Assembly (NCBI GenBank): GCA_001599715.1
Contig: BCHU01000001.1
Location: 1,721,634-1,785,633 of the forward strand
Direction of reading: 5' to 3'
DNA: 64,000 bases
From: Phaeotremella fagi
Taxonomy: Eukaryota; Basidiomycota; Tremellomycetes; Tremellales; Phaeotremellaceae
The notes beneath the pieces were generated by a model that worked only from the letters and a program-made list of their open reading frames with translations, searched no databases and was not told where the DNA came from. Position 1 is the first letter of the stretch; each line of letters starts with the position of its first letter. Both the position numbers and the translations under genes were made by a program. Positions 22,483 through 34,256 of this stretch are shown here, one piece after another.

Positions 22483-23686
22483 TTAACTTGAACTAGATTG
22501 AGCATTCAAGTTATTAAGTTCAGTCTGTAGTCTATCAACTTCGAATAAAGCGATGGCAGCTCTATCTTCAGCTTCCCTCCAAGATTTCTCGTATCTTATC
22601 GAAACGTCGTGTTCTTCCGTTAATCTTTTTTCAAATTCGATTTCTTTGGACTGTGGGATTGTGGATTTAACATCTATTCTACTTAAAACGTGTCTGGACT
22701 GACCTGAAGTTCCATTCTTATTCTCGCTAGTTCTTCTTCGTTACTGTTCACTTTGTCCACTAACTGTGACATGTAATCTGCTGCTTTCTTCAATAGTGTT
22801 CCTTTACCAATCTAATGTCAAGTTGCATCATCAGTAAATTGGTTTCTAAACATTTTTCATCCAGCTTACCCTGTCAGGTTGTTCCGGTAAGAATTTAGCG
22901 ATCTGATCAATCCCCTCGTTGATATTTTCTCTTCTTCTTCTCTCGACTTCTTTCTGTGAACAGTCAAGTGTATCAGGTATGCAGACTTCTAAAATGGTTC
23001 TTATAACTCACATGACTCTCCTTTTTGGATTTCGCTAAATCAATATGCTCAAGATCGATACCTGAAGCCAACAACGCATTGATCTCTGATAACCTTCTTT
23101 TCCTCGGGTTGACATTGGTACCACCTTCACCAACACCAATTCCAATCCCACCAACCTCATGAGAGGTATTCTGCTCATCAATCCCTAAAGTCAATCTAGT
23201 CCCGTCCTCCGCAATATGAAATAAACTGTTTGGATCATCGCCAACACCTGATAAACCGTTATGGGTACCATCATGAGTATGATGATGTTGATGACCACCA
23301 TCTTCATGTTCTAAATCATCGATATTCCTCTGACTCTGATCAGCGGCTTGTAACAACTCCCCAAAAGGTGTATGTCCAGGATGATTGTTACTCGATCCAA
23401 ACAAACCGCCATCCTCGCCGTTCGTGAAAGCTAACAAATTCGTCGCATCGTCAACATCATGATTATCTTCTTCTCCAATTTCAACGATTTCACCGGTAAT
23501 GTTTTGATCGGCGAAATTCTCTAGTTCGTTCGTGGACATGCTGTTTAAAGTTGGATGGAGGGTTGGATCTAGATGCGAGAATGGATCGGTGTCGTCTGTA
23601 GATGTCGGGTTCAGGATTGGGAGACTGTATTCTGAGGTTGTGGGGTTCGAACGGGAATTCCTGGTGGATGCTGGACGAGGGGCCAT
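22483..23686 (-). CDS. Cbf1-like bHLH transcription factor
   Basis: Basic helix-loop-helix factor of the Cbf1/CPF1 type, expected to bind CACGTG-like sites in centromeric or sulfur-metabolism promoters. About four exons run from ATG 23686 (MAPRPASTRNSRSNPTT) to 22483. A long acidic, His-rich (HQHHHTHDGTH) regulatory half precedes the basic region, which is formed across an intron: KSKKESH joined to KEVERRRRENINEGIDQIA, close to yeast Cbf1 (SHKEVERRRRENIN). Helix 2 is IGKGTLLKKAADYMSQLVD and a leucine-zipper-like coiled coil follows (RIRMELQ...VDRLQTELNNLNA). It is head-to-head with LSM6. Because fungal USF-like factors are similar, I leave the symbol blank. Confidence 0.85.
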
Positions 23687-24070
23687 GGTTTATGCAGGGG
23701 AGGGGTGGGTGAAGGGAGTCAGACGTGGAGCTGGACCTTTGACAACCGCGTTCTTGGATAGATTTCGAGTGAAGTGAGCGAATTCTTTGTTAGTTGTGAT
23801 ACTTCCAGTCTGAGATATATGCGTGTACTATGTGACCTTGATGAGTACTGTTGTTGTTGCTGCTGAAAGTAGGATGTTAACGAACAGTGAACATGTCTGT
23901 ACCACTAGATGTCAACAACGTCAGGTGACTGGATCCATTAGCGCGCCTATTTCACATCTAGCAAGAACCTGCAGCGCGCCTACTCATTTATTTGTAAAAC
24001 CCTTCGCATGTCATCCAACTTCTTCTCCCTCATCTAACCATCCCATCCCAATTCATCCCTCCACACTACA
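23687..24070. other. Divergent promoter region, bHLH factor / LSM6
   Basis: A 384-nt spacer between outward-facing starts. Two copies of GCGCGCCTA-like sequence lie near 23940 and 23974 with about 34 nt spacing. No coding signal. Confidence 0.45.
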
Positions 24071-24481
24071 ATGGAATCACCATCCCCAGCCCCAGAAGAA
24101 CAAGAGCAAGTAGCAAAAGCAGGTTCACCCTCCGATTTCCTAAAAAACATTGTCGGTAAAAAAGTAAAAGTTAGAATAGGTTCTGGTGTAGATTATCATG
24201 GTTAGTAAAATTCCTCGTTTTTTCTTTCCCCATTCCTTTGAACTTGCGTATCTGACATGAAGGATTTAGGCCTGTTAACTTGCCTTGATGGATACATGAA
24301 CGTCGCTTTGGAAGACACTGAGGAATGGGCTAATGGGAGATTGACTGCTCGTTATGGTGATGCTTTCCTTCGTGGGAATAATGGTAGGTCCATTTCCTTA
24401 GCTTTTTGACTGAGTGTGATTCGAATAATTGACTGATATTTGGGGTTAGTACTCTATATCTCAGCTTTGGAAGATCTATAA
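24071..24481 (+). CDS. LSM6: U6 snRNA-associated Sm-like protein LSm6
   Basis: Subunit of the Lsm1-7 (mRNA decay) and Lsm2-8 (U6 snRNP) rings. Exons 24071-24200, 24270-24383 and 24450-24481 give 91 residues, near the usual 75-90. The Sm1 motif is SDFLKNIVGKKVKVRIGSGV followed by YHGLLTCLDGYMNVALEDTE, and the Sm2 motif is AFLRGNNVLYISAL. The N-terminal extension is short and acidic. Assignment to LSm6 rather than SmF rests on the D-G-Y-M-N-x-A-L-E form and the RGNNVLYIS end. Confidence 0.93.
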
Positions 24482-25711
24482 AGGGTCATAGGATCTGTTG
24501 AAGTCAAAAGGAAGCTATCACGAATACTCAAAGATTGATACCCACACACCGTTATATCTCAAAACAAATAGTAGAAGAGAATACATGTATAATATCTATA
24601 TCAACGTGTTTACACTAATCAATCAACGTTGATTCTCTCAATCCAACAACAGGTGGTTAAGCCACGGACGACTAATCACTTCCAGTTAAGATTAAGGAGG
24701 AAATATTTACGTCTCCCATTCTTCTCGAACTTCGTTCCATCCCGAATCTTGGAACGATATCGTTCCTTCATCAAACTCAATCCGAATCCATGGACCAGTG
24801 TTCACAAGGCAACGACTAAACCCCAAAATAACGATCACCCAAGATGAGATATTACCAGTCGTTTGCCATTATTCAATTCTCGAGATAGACTTGATAAAAT
24901 CCCGAACCCACGATGATCATCTGAACAACAGTGTTATCCGATGAAGTGAGTGAAAGCGAAGATAAGGCCTACACCGATTATCGGTCGGATGGAGATATCT
25001 CAAGATTTATTTCTTCCCTTGAATGAGCATTTCGGGTTATGCAGTAAGTCCCATAAACTTTTTGAAGGAATACTAGGATGAGCAGGACGATGCCCAAGCG
25101 ATTATGAGAATGGACGTTTAGACACTGTCAATCATACGTTGAAACATGATATACAAAGAATTACGAAGAAAATCAGTTCGATACATTCGATAACGATAAC
25201 GTTAACATCATCAGATTTGAACCATCTCTCACAGTCTTGAGAAGAGTCCACCGCAACTCGGATAAGGAACCAAAATACGTAAGAAACACCAATGATCGAT
25301 ACCATGAAATCGAACTAAACGACAAACGTTCTTGATTCACCACTTTGCCAAGAAGTTCTCTGTGATAAGGTGATCATCAGGACATCGAGTTGATCGACAG
25401 AGATTGTATTCATGCCTTTATTTACTGCTGTTTCTTTACAATAAGTTTGCGCTAAGTGATAACTTTGATCTGAGTTCTTTGGAATGCACAATGAGTTGCG
25501 ACAAGTTGGATTTTGGCCACCAGACCGCCACCATGAAATGACGTCGAGATCGACGATGCTCAAAACCTTCCTGGGTGGAAGCTGCCTGCACAATCGATGC
25601 ATGAATAAACGAATAAATGCCAATATGTTACATATGCTCAAACCCTCTCGTATATACTACAGAACACTGTACGCTTTCAGTCCAAACCACCCCAAATTTG
25701 AGAAAACTGGT
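24482..25711. other. Long gene-poor stretch
   Basis: About 1.2 kb between LSM6 and the Cys-rich gene. Short open frames on both strands lack protein character or plausible splicing. I cannot exclude a noncoding RNA; I see no tRNA fold, repeat or transposon remnant. Confidence 0.4.
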
Positions 25712-26261
25712 TTAAGCGACAGGAGCAGGTCGAGCAGGTTCAACACCTTCACTAGCTGTGATTTCGGCTTTACGACAAGTTTGGAAATTTCCCATACAGG
25801 CTTTACAGGTTTTGATATCGCTACGGATAAGTGTCAGTGCAAGTTACATGATTCGAAGTTGAGAGAGAGATTGGAATACTGACCCTGTACATTCGATCGA
25901 GAGACATCCTTTGCCAAGACAAGCTTCGCAACTTCCTGGGTTGGCTGAACATCCAGAGACTGAGTCTTTGGCGCAATCGGATGATTTACTCTGTATGAGA
26001 AAGGGTGTCAGTAAAGATTGATTCTTGTTTCAGTGTTTTGCCACTTTGAAGTTTATGGCGATCGCGATAGCTCATATAAGGTTGTGTATTACGAGGTATT
26101 GAGTGTGATTTCATTTGGCGATAGATTGGAAGAGATGGACTTACACCGCAGAAATCGCAGTTGGCTGGGTTACCTGTACACTACAAGGGGATGAGCGGAT
26201 GTTCGAATTAACGAATGATGAGAGAAGACAGCAACTAGAAGACGTGACTTACAGCGCTCAT
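25712..26261 (-). CDS. Small cysteine-rich protein (86 aa, 12 Cys)
   Basis: Four exons (26261-26253, 26180-26145, 25990-25884, 25820-25712) give an 86-residue protein starting MSACTGNPANCDFCG. Twelve cysteines fall in C-x2-C and C-x4-C patterns (CDFC, CEACLGKGC, CKACMG), with a Cys-free Ala/Pro tail (GVEPARPAPVA). No signal peptide is seen, so it is probably intracellular. The composition suggests metal binding (metallothionein-like or zinc-cluster-like) rather than a disulfide-rich secreted protein. It is not a match to the C-x-C-rich cryptococcal metallothioneins I know. The first coding exon is only 9 nt, but all junctions use GT-AG and frames agree. Confidence 0.7.
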
Positions 26262-26813
26262 TGTGTATTATGTGAGATGTGTTTGGAGTAGTTGAATTGA
26301 CTTTGATGATGTTATAATTGCGCGATGATATAATCAGATGGTGAAATGCAATGAATGTTGTTTTGTCACGACTCAACACTAAATACGTAGAATTCCCAAC
26401 TTTAGGAGCATTCCGGTAACTAACTCTTCCGACTGAAACTGACCAATCAGATACATCGCTTTTGTCAGCGTCGATCTTTGCTTCCACAAAATGACGTGTT
26501 CTTCTTCCTGATAACCTTTGGCTCAAAGCGTCCTTTGCACGGACGGACGGGACGCCACGTGGTAAGACGCCCTTGTAATGCTTCCCGTTGTTTCAGGAAC
26601 ATCTAATGACTCTTGCCGTTGAGGGAGAGGCGCTGTCAGAATGATGACTTGAACCGAAAACATTATGTTATATGTTCTAAGTTAAAAATAAAAATTAAAG
26701 CGGGCCAAGTCATAAGAGTCATAATATTCCTTTTTGTTTACTTACATCTCTTTTGATTCCTACTTCATCTTCTTCCAACAAAATACCTTTTCTTCAAACT
26801 ATTAGTCGACAAA
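26262..26813. other. Divergent promoter region, Cys-rich gene / O-fucosyltransferase
   Basis: About 550 nt between outward starts. A GC-rich block near 26530-26575 contains CCACGTGG. I see no gene here. Confidence 0.45.
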
Positions 26814-28875
26814 ATGGGTATCGCAACTAGTTCAGCAGCTAAGAAGAGGAATAATACGAGAAGAGCTTTACTGGTGTTGAGCGTTTCATGTCTCCTAACC
26901 TCTTTTGTTGGGTTACTGTACTGGTCATTCGCAACTGAAAGATTCATCCTCGATCTCGGTTTAGACGAGGACTCTATGCAACAAACGGTTCCTGATGAAT
27001 ACGAACCTGCGATGAAAGTGCAAGTCGAGGACGAAGTTTTGATACCAGTCCAACAACCTTGGATTGGAGATGTTCTGACACCAGACTCACTTTGGGCTTA
27101 CGCTAAGGATAGAATGGACCCCTCTGCTCATCCTCAAAAACGTTTGAGTAGCGGGGCCTTGAAATCTCAAGGTGCTAAAAAATCTTTCAAGGATAATTTA
27201 AAGGATGATAGACATTATGTCATTGCTTGGGGTAACGGAGGGTGAGTTGATATTTTTATCCAAAACGAGAGGCTGTATAGCTGATTCACCCTGCTCAGAT
27301 ACAACAACGAGGTCATGTCAACGATGAATCGTATGTGTCTTCATACCCCATTTTTCTGTCGTCAACTAACACCTCTCTAGATATCCACTTAGCCTACCTA
27401 TCACACAGGATACCAATCCTTCCAGCATTCTACGCCGTTGGTCCTCATTTCGGTGGTCTAGCACCAGACGTAGCCGTATCTGAAATCTTCGATCTCCACT
27501 ATCTATCAAGTGTACTCGATGACATGCCAATCGTCGATCTTCACGAATTGAAACAATCCAAAGACACGGCTGAAAGAAATAGAAAAATCGTTTATGACGG
27601 TGAAGTTCCTCAGTTCAAGATCAATGAGGAAGGGATGACGGTTCCATTGGATTTCGGAGAGATCATCGAACCTGAACAACCTGTTAATGAACCTTTGGGA
27701 TGTTGGAGTTTCTGGCAACCAATGAATGAGACTAAGAAAGATATCCACCAAGGTGGTATTGGTAAGTCGTACACCAAGATTTATCACGAAATCTACTGAC
27801 AAAAGCTGTAGTACTCTCGTTAACACCACTTCCAAAAGATGTTGGAAACTATCCACAAGGATGGCAAACCTCTTTAAGTCAAGTAGCAAATCACATGAGA
27901 CCAGGTCAACCGGATCCCCGACCAGAAACTTCAATAGAATATCTACGTGCATACAATATGCCCGATCCTGAATACCCAATCGAAGATCGAGTCGCCTGTG
28001 TTGACGCTACTTTCTGGATGGTCGATCAAATCAATAGATGGGGGTCTCATACCGCTGAATGGAGAAGTGGTTTGGGTACTTGGGGTGCTGTCGGTCGTTA
28101 CATGAGATTCCAACCTGGAATGATTAGGATTGCTCAGGAATACGTTAAAGCTACTCTTGGTTTGGACAGTCATCAGGAAATGCCCCAGGTGAGTTTTCTG
28201 ATGTCTTCAAAAGTTATTCAAAACTAACTTTTACGTTCAGTTCATGGCCATTCACATCAGACGAGGAGGTGAGATTTACTTATGAATACATCCAGAATTT
28301 AGCTAACAATATACACAGATTTCCAAAGTCAATGGAAACACCTTACTCCAAGACATTATGCTCATGCCGCTTGGGAACTCTTGACATCCGTCAGAGATAC
28401 CACTGGTTTAACACTCAAGAATTTCATCGTTACGACCGACGAGACAGACCCAGATTGGTTGTGAGTATATCCTTACCGTGAACAGCCATGCAGATACTGA
28501 TTCATTCTTTAGGTTTGATTTGAAACAATACGGTTGGAATATTGTCGATCACAACGCTATGGAAACGAAAGAAAAACTTGGTCCTTGGTAAGTCGTCATG
28601 ATAAATTAGTTCTGGAGACGAAACTAACTTGTTGATCAGGATGGCAACAATCATTGACACAGCAATTCTGTCCTTACCAAAAGCTTTCCTAGGTAATCAA
28701 GAAAGTACCAGTGAGTTACCAATGCCTATCAACCTCGTACGAATACTGACTACTTCCCGCAGTGAGTGTGCTATCTTACAGAAGGACGATAGATTGGAGT
28801 CAAGGTGTAGGAAGACTGATCAATTTCGATCATCAAGTTCCTGACGATTGGGAATGGAATTGGCCAAGTGCTTAG
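26814..28875 (+). CDS. Putative protein O-fucosyltransferase-like type II membrane enzyme
   Basis: Roughly 540 residues over about nine exons, beginning MGIATSSAAKKRNNTRRALL and ending PDDWEWNWPSA. One hydrophobic segment (ALLVLSVSCLLTSFVGLLYW) near residue 20-40 gives a Golgi-type type II topology. The motif FMAIHIRRGDF, formed across an intron near 28265-28320, is the GDP-fucose-binding signature of the O-fucosyltransferase superfamily; a second conserved segment is NFIVTTDETDPDWL. An upstream part, PILPAFYAVGPHFGG, fits the N-terminal Rossmann half. The next gene is a GDP-fucose transporter, which supports a fucosyl donor. The acceptor (protein or glycan) cannot be told from sequence. Confidence 0.75.
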
Positions 28876-29629
28876 GGATGAGGGTATGGTGCTATAATTG
28901 GATATTTTGAGAATCAATTGATCTTGGCATTCATGGGATTTTCTTCTGGGATTTTGGGACGGAATTGTATTTTACGCAATAACGATGATGTATTATAATG
29001 AAATCTTTCATACCATGTCACTTGACATTCTGTGTCGTACAACATGCTTGGTATGGGATAAATATACTTCTCGGGTTGATTCATTGTTTGAGTGTGTTCA
29101 TAAATAGGCTGGATGGTGCCACTAATTCTCGTTAATGGCTACCAACAAGTAAACTCGTACGGGATTCTTAATTACGCATAAGATTCGCATCCATAAATAG
29201 AATCCATATTCTAGTCAAACTCTCTCATTCCCGACAAGAAAATCCTTGGAACTGAAAGATGTGCGTGGCACAAAGTAATTGTAAAACGATGTACCTATCC
29301 CGCACAGACGGGAAGATTATCGTAAAAAAGCTTCCCTGCGGAAACACTGAAGCAAGGTTTTTTGTTTTGTAGTGGGGACCCAATAATTTTGTGCATAGTA
29401 TTTAATGCCCTGAGTTAGAGCTACTAATTGATTGAATGACTTTCACGTGTAAGGGTCAGACATTTTAGTAAGGTCTAGTCTGAGTCTTTCTGGATCTTAG
29501 TGTTGGATATTCCATAGATAAGTTAAACGTGGTGGAGATAACTTCACAACTTTCATAACCTTTTAACCTTTTCATCGAATTGTGGTTGATACAGTTTAAT
29601 CATCCAATTCGTATTGGATTCCTTTCACC
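28876..29629. other. Intergenic between fucosylation genes
   Basis: About 750 nt; the promoter of the transporter should lie here. No gene or element that I can name. Confidence 0.45.
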
Positions 29630-31020
29630 ATGTCAAAATTACAGGTGGCAGGTGTAGTAGGTTTCTACATGGTAGCCGCTTTAGTTGTAAGTTGATATTT
29701 TCCATGGTGGAGCGATAAAAATGACTGACAATATTGATAGATGGTTATGGTGTAAGTGACAACTAATTGACAAACCAGACACGATGCAAAGTTGACCTCC
29801 TCAATCCATTCAGTAACAAAGCCGTACTAAACGATGCACCAAACCTACCGCTTCTGTTCATGCTTTTCCAAAGTATCTTCACAGTCGCTCTACTACAACT
29901 CACAGGTTTGTTCACCGATAAAGTCAACATCCCAACTATCGAATTTGGCATCTACAAGAAATTATTTCCATTGTTATTGGTGGATGCTACGGGTTTCGTA
30001 TTCAACGCTTTATGTTTAAGAGATGTTGAAGCTGCTTTCTACCAGGTGAGTTCTTTTCCCAACACCAGTTACTCTGTTCTTCAACAAGATCGCTCATCTT
30101 CCTATCTCAACTTAGATCGCCCGTGGCCTAGTACTCCCACTCACTATCGCCGTTTCAGCCGTCGCAACTCGTCAAAATCCAGCCCCAATGGTAATCCTAT
30201 GTGCAGCAATCGTAGCGGTTGGATTTTTCATCGGTATAGCTCCAGCAGCCAATGTCCCAGCGAAATCAACACCCAGTGCACTAGGTTTACTATACGGTTT
30301 CATCTCATCGTGTATGATAGCTATACACGCTGTACTTATCAAACACAGTCTCCCAATCGTCAATGGTTCAGTCACCCAATTATCTTATTGGAGTAATCTT
30401 TCCACCGCATTGTTCCTCACTGTCATGATCGTTTTTAACGGTGAAGCCGTGGAATTTGGTAAATTAATCAACTCGGGTACTTGGAATTGGTCAGTGTTTT
30501 TATGGGGAAACATCGTTACTGGCGTTTTCGGATTTTTAATTTCAATCGCTGGTATTTTAAGTGTCAAGGTTACGAGTCCTGTCACTCATATGTTCTCAAG
30601 TGTGAGTTAGTGCTGTTTTAGGAGATGAAACCCATGACTGATCTTTTCTTTTTCATCAGACTGCTCGAAGTGTCATTCAAACTGTCCTTGGGGTCAAACT
30701 GTTCCACGACGTTCTCACCTTGTGAGTTACTTCTGTAATGAGATTTCCACAATCACTAACTTGATAACCTTCCCAGAAACCGAATCACCTCTTTAGTGGT
30801 CATCAGTTCAGGAACATTGTAAGTACCCCATCAAACTTTCATCACCGTATAGAGCTAAGAAAAAAATAGATTGTACACATGGGTCAAATCTCAAAACAAC
30901 GACATCAGTAAAGTCGCTCAAGAACCGCAACCAAACGACGAGGAAGCGCAGTTTTTTCAATTGGCCAACAGCCCAACGTCAGAAAAAAAACTCGTTGAGA
31001 TCCCAGAATCACCGGACTAG
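29630..31020 (+). CDS. GDP-fucose transporter (SLC35C-like)
   Basis: Nucleotide-sugar transporter of the drug/metabolite transporter superfamily, expected to import GDP-fucose into the Golgi in exchange for GMP. The first exons are 29630-29686 and 29741-29751 (11 nt), with exon 3 from 29814; about three more follow to the stop at 31020, for roughly 340 residues and ten hydrophobic segments. Motifs parallel human SLC35C1: NALCLRDVEAAFYQIARGL, LPIVNGSVTQLSYWSN, VTGVFGFLISIAGILSVKVT and SPVTHMFSSTARSVIQTVLG. The tail is hydrophilic and cytosolic. It follows the O-fucosyltransferase-like gene on the same strand. A UDP-sugar specificity is possible but less likely. Confidence 0.82.
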
Positions 31021-31489
31021 TGGTGTCACTAGTCTTGAATTCATATTTGGCCTTAAAAAAAGTGGGGGAAAAGAACATTAACATTTTATCATTCAGAGAA
31101 TGTCGTTTTTCATATAAATAGAATCTATATACCTGTGTTTGTGTCCATTGTCATTGATTTAATTCAATACTTTTTCATGTAACGATTTATGCATTATCAT
31201 GTACATTATTTTGAAACGAAGGAGCAAGTACAGCGCAACACGTCGGCAGTGAATGCTTTAACCACTTTTGCCTTAGTGCAACTGATGAGTGACGCTGCCC
31301 TTTTAATGTTCTTAAAGATGCATTACAGTTATATATACCAGTGTTTGGTATAACAGTTATGATACCAAAAATGTATAAAAATCATCTACAAACATGGAAT
31401 AAAAATCTAACAACGTAAATATGAAAGGGAGGGAATACATGAATGTACATTATAGAAAGATTGTCCAAAATGAATGTCCAAGAATCAAA
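31021..31489. other. Convergent intergenic region
   Basis: 3' flanks of the GDP-fucose transporter and the adenylation-domain gene. AT-rich, no gene seen. Confidence 0.5.
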
Positions 31490-33474
31490 TTACGACTGAA
31501 TCACTGAAGGTAACAATCGTTGAGACCTTCTCAATTTAGCTGGAGGTATAGATGAAATTGATTCTTCGAAAAACCCGTGCGAAGTAGAACCCATGTTTGG
31601 CCATAGGAGGGCTTTATATTTATCGTCAATGTTGAGAGGTAAACCGAAGAAGTTCGTGCTTTCGAGTTGTGGGGTAATGAGACACATGTCTGGGCTTGAC
31701 GGTAAAGATGCCCGACTTTCCATAGAAGGTGTTGAAGGTTGTGATGCAGTCCATTCACTGTCTGATGATGGTGGACTGGAACCTGAACTTTCTTCTTCGA
31801 CCATCGTTTCTTCAGCAATAGCATCTTCTGCCAAAGCTCTAAGAACTCTTTTATCGACTTTACCGTTACTTGTATGAGGCATAATATCGATTGCGATGTA
31901 TCGAGTTGGAACGGCGTAATATGGTTGCATTCTTGCTGTGTCTTGTTGAACTTTATCCAAATCAGCTGTTGAAGGTGTTACGAAACCCCATAATTCAGAT
32001 CCAACGAGTAACGCAACAGCTAATTCTGTTTGATCGCTCATTCGCATAGCAGCTGAAACTCCATCGAGTTCGACTCTGAAACCTTTGATTTTAACTTGAT
32101 CATCGGCTCGACCCATATGATCTAATTGACCATCAGGTCGCCATCGACCCAGATCACCTGTGTTGAACATGTTTTCACCGTTGTTCAAGAATGGATCTTT
32201 TCGATATCTTTCGGCGGTTTTTTCAGGTAGATTCAAGTAACCTCGTGAAACACCTGATCCTCCTACCCACATTGAACCAACTTCACCAATTGGACAAGGT
32301 TGACAGAAATCATCAAGAACGTAAACGTTGGTATTGGGTACAGGTGTTCCAATACTAAGGTTACGTCCTGGAACATGAGGTTGAACAGTGTTGGCAATAC
32401 TAATTTCTGTTGGACCGCAACAGTTATTGAATGATGTATATGAACCCCAGAGATCGGCAAGTGCTTGTGGACATGGTTCACCACCTGTGATAACATGTTT
32501 GATAGTTGGGTAATCGAGTGGATGATGTTGACCCAAGATCGTAGGTGTCGAAATGACAATGTCAACAGTTTGTAAAACCTGGCGCCATCCTGCGCGGTTG
32601 TTACCACGAAGACAAAGAGTACAACCGTTAGACATTGAACCTAGGATTTCCCATGCACCCATGTCGAATGCGATGTTGAGTAAATGAGCAACTCGCATTC
32701 CTGGTTTCATTCCAACGGCTCCGGGTGCGTTTAACAAGACTAGAGGGGTTTTAGGTCAGTGCCAAGGCAAGATAAGGTTCGGTTTCACTTACAGTTCGTA
32801 ATGCCTCGATGTGTTACGTCTACACCTTTGGGTTTTCCTGTGGTTCCTGTAGATCGTTGATCAGTTCGTTTCATCTTTCAATGGTGACATCTATACTAAC
32901 CTGAAGTGTAGATAACATAAATTCCATCATCCTTTGAAGAGATGTCTTCAGGTTTGGTATCATCAGCACCGCTCTCCTCGTCTTCCCTGATGACTTCTTC
33001 AAGGCACCACGTTGGTACACCTTCGAATCGATGAAGGTAATCCGCCATACATAGTACCAAAGATGCAGAAGAATCGTTGAGAATATGAACGAGGGTTGAA
33101 TCTGTGACAGTGACCCCATCGACTGGAACATATTGAGCACCAGCTTTGAGAACAGCAAGAATGGCGATCACGTTTGTGATTGATCGATGGGACAGAACAC
33201 AAACTCGATGCCCCGGTGTGATACCACTTGCTCGCAGTCGATTGGCTAATCTGTTGGAGGCAATGTCGAGTTCTCGATAAGTGATTGATTGACCAACTGC
33301 AACGTGTTCGACAGCAGTTGCTCCAGGTTGAGTTCTAGCATGGTATTCGAAGGCATGGTGGATACAAGAGAATGGTACGGATGAAGTGGATCCGATACCG
33401 TATTGTTGAAAGAGTTGACGATCTCGAGGGGTAAGAGAGGCGAGGGCAGACTGGTTGATAAGAGTAGGAGTCAT
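31490..33474 (-). CDS. Stand-alone NRPS-type adenylation domain protein
   Basis: ANL-superfamily enzyme expected to activate an amino or other carboxylic acid as acyl-AMP. Exons 33474-32901, 32846-32793 and 32739-31490 give 625 residues. Core motifs run in order: ITYRELDIASNRLANRL (A1 side), LKAGAQYVPVDG (A2), IYVIYTSGTTGKPKG (A3, spanning the first intron), FNNCCGPTEISIAN (A5), MFNTGDLGRWRPDGQLDHMG (A7), GRADDQVKIKGFRVEL (A8) and SNGKVDKRVL (A10 with the catalytic Lys). No carrier-protein (GGxS) or condensation domain follows; the last 140 residues are a Ser/Pro-rich tail ending RSQRLLPSVIQS. The gene is head-to-head with a condensation-like gene over 782 nt. Substrate is unknown. Confidence 0.9.
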
Positions 33475-34256
33475 TGTCGATGAGATTTGTCTGTGACCAG
33501 ACAGTCAAGATGTTGGATATAAGATTAACGTTTGCCAAGAAAGATATGTATTATTTCACACAATGTCAAGTCTTGGAAGTTGCTGAAAATAAAGTGTCAA
33601 GAAGAAGTTGGGGCTATGTGATGATTTGAGAAACCATTTTAATGGACATATAACAGGGTGTTGGAGTAAAGAAAAGAAGCAACTGCGCCAACAGTTTTCT
33701 AACAAGGTACTTTTCCTAAACTTAGGTGTAGCCCGCAACGTTTCGCAAAGGGATTTGCAAGGCAAGGGATGGATGAAAGTTTAGTGCTAACAAGCTCCCC
33801 CATAGTAACGTAGTCTGAGTGTGGCATGGTCATTAACCAGTGTCTCTCACCTTGATGATCCCGGGTAAACCCTTGAATATGATTATTTAAGGGTCAAATT
33901 CTCAGATCTAGTGCTTTCAACCCTGAATGAAAAAAATTCATCATGACTCCCGAAACGTGCGTAACGATTTGTGGCACCGTGAAATTATGCTTTTAACAAT
34001 GAGTCGGAACGGGACTGAGACATCGGGACAGGGGTTGGTGTTTACTTCAATGTTCTTTTTCTTAATTGAATCAAATGTCTATTGTTTAATTCGCTGCGGT
34101 AAAGACTCTACCGTATTCATGGGTCTCAGGTTTGAAACACAATCTACATCCGCGGAGCTTGAGATGTCCGTAAATAAATTTTGAACGAACTGGTGATGGT
34201 GGCTTGAATTACGCGTTTGACTTTTTCAATGTTTATTTATCACATTCAATGATACT
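33475..34256. other. Shared promoter region of the adenylation/condensation pair
   Basis: 782 nt between the two outward starts. No gene is seen. It would be where co-regulation is encoded; I see scattered CGG triplets (for example near 34010-34026) but no convincing paired binding site. Confidence 0.4.

Noticed and set aside
25315..25641. 108-codon minus-strand frame in the gene-poor stretch
   Set aside because: No plausible neighbours for splicing, mixed composition and no similarity that I recognise; likely chance.
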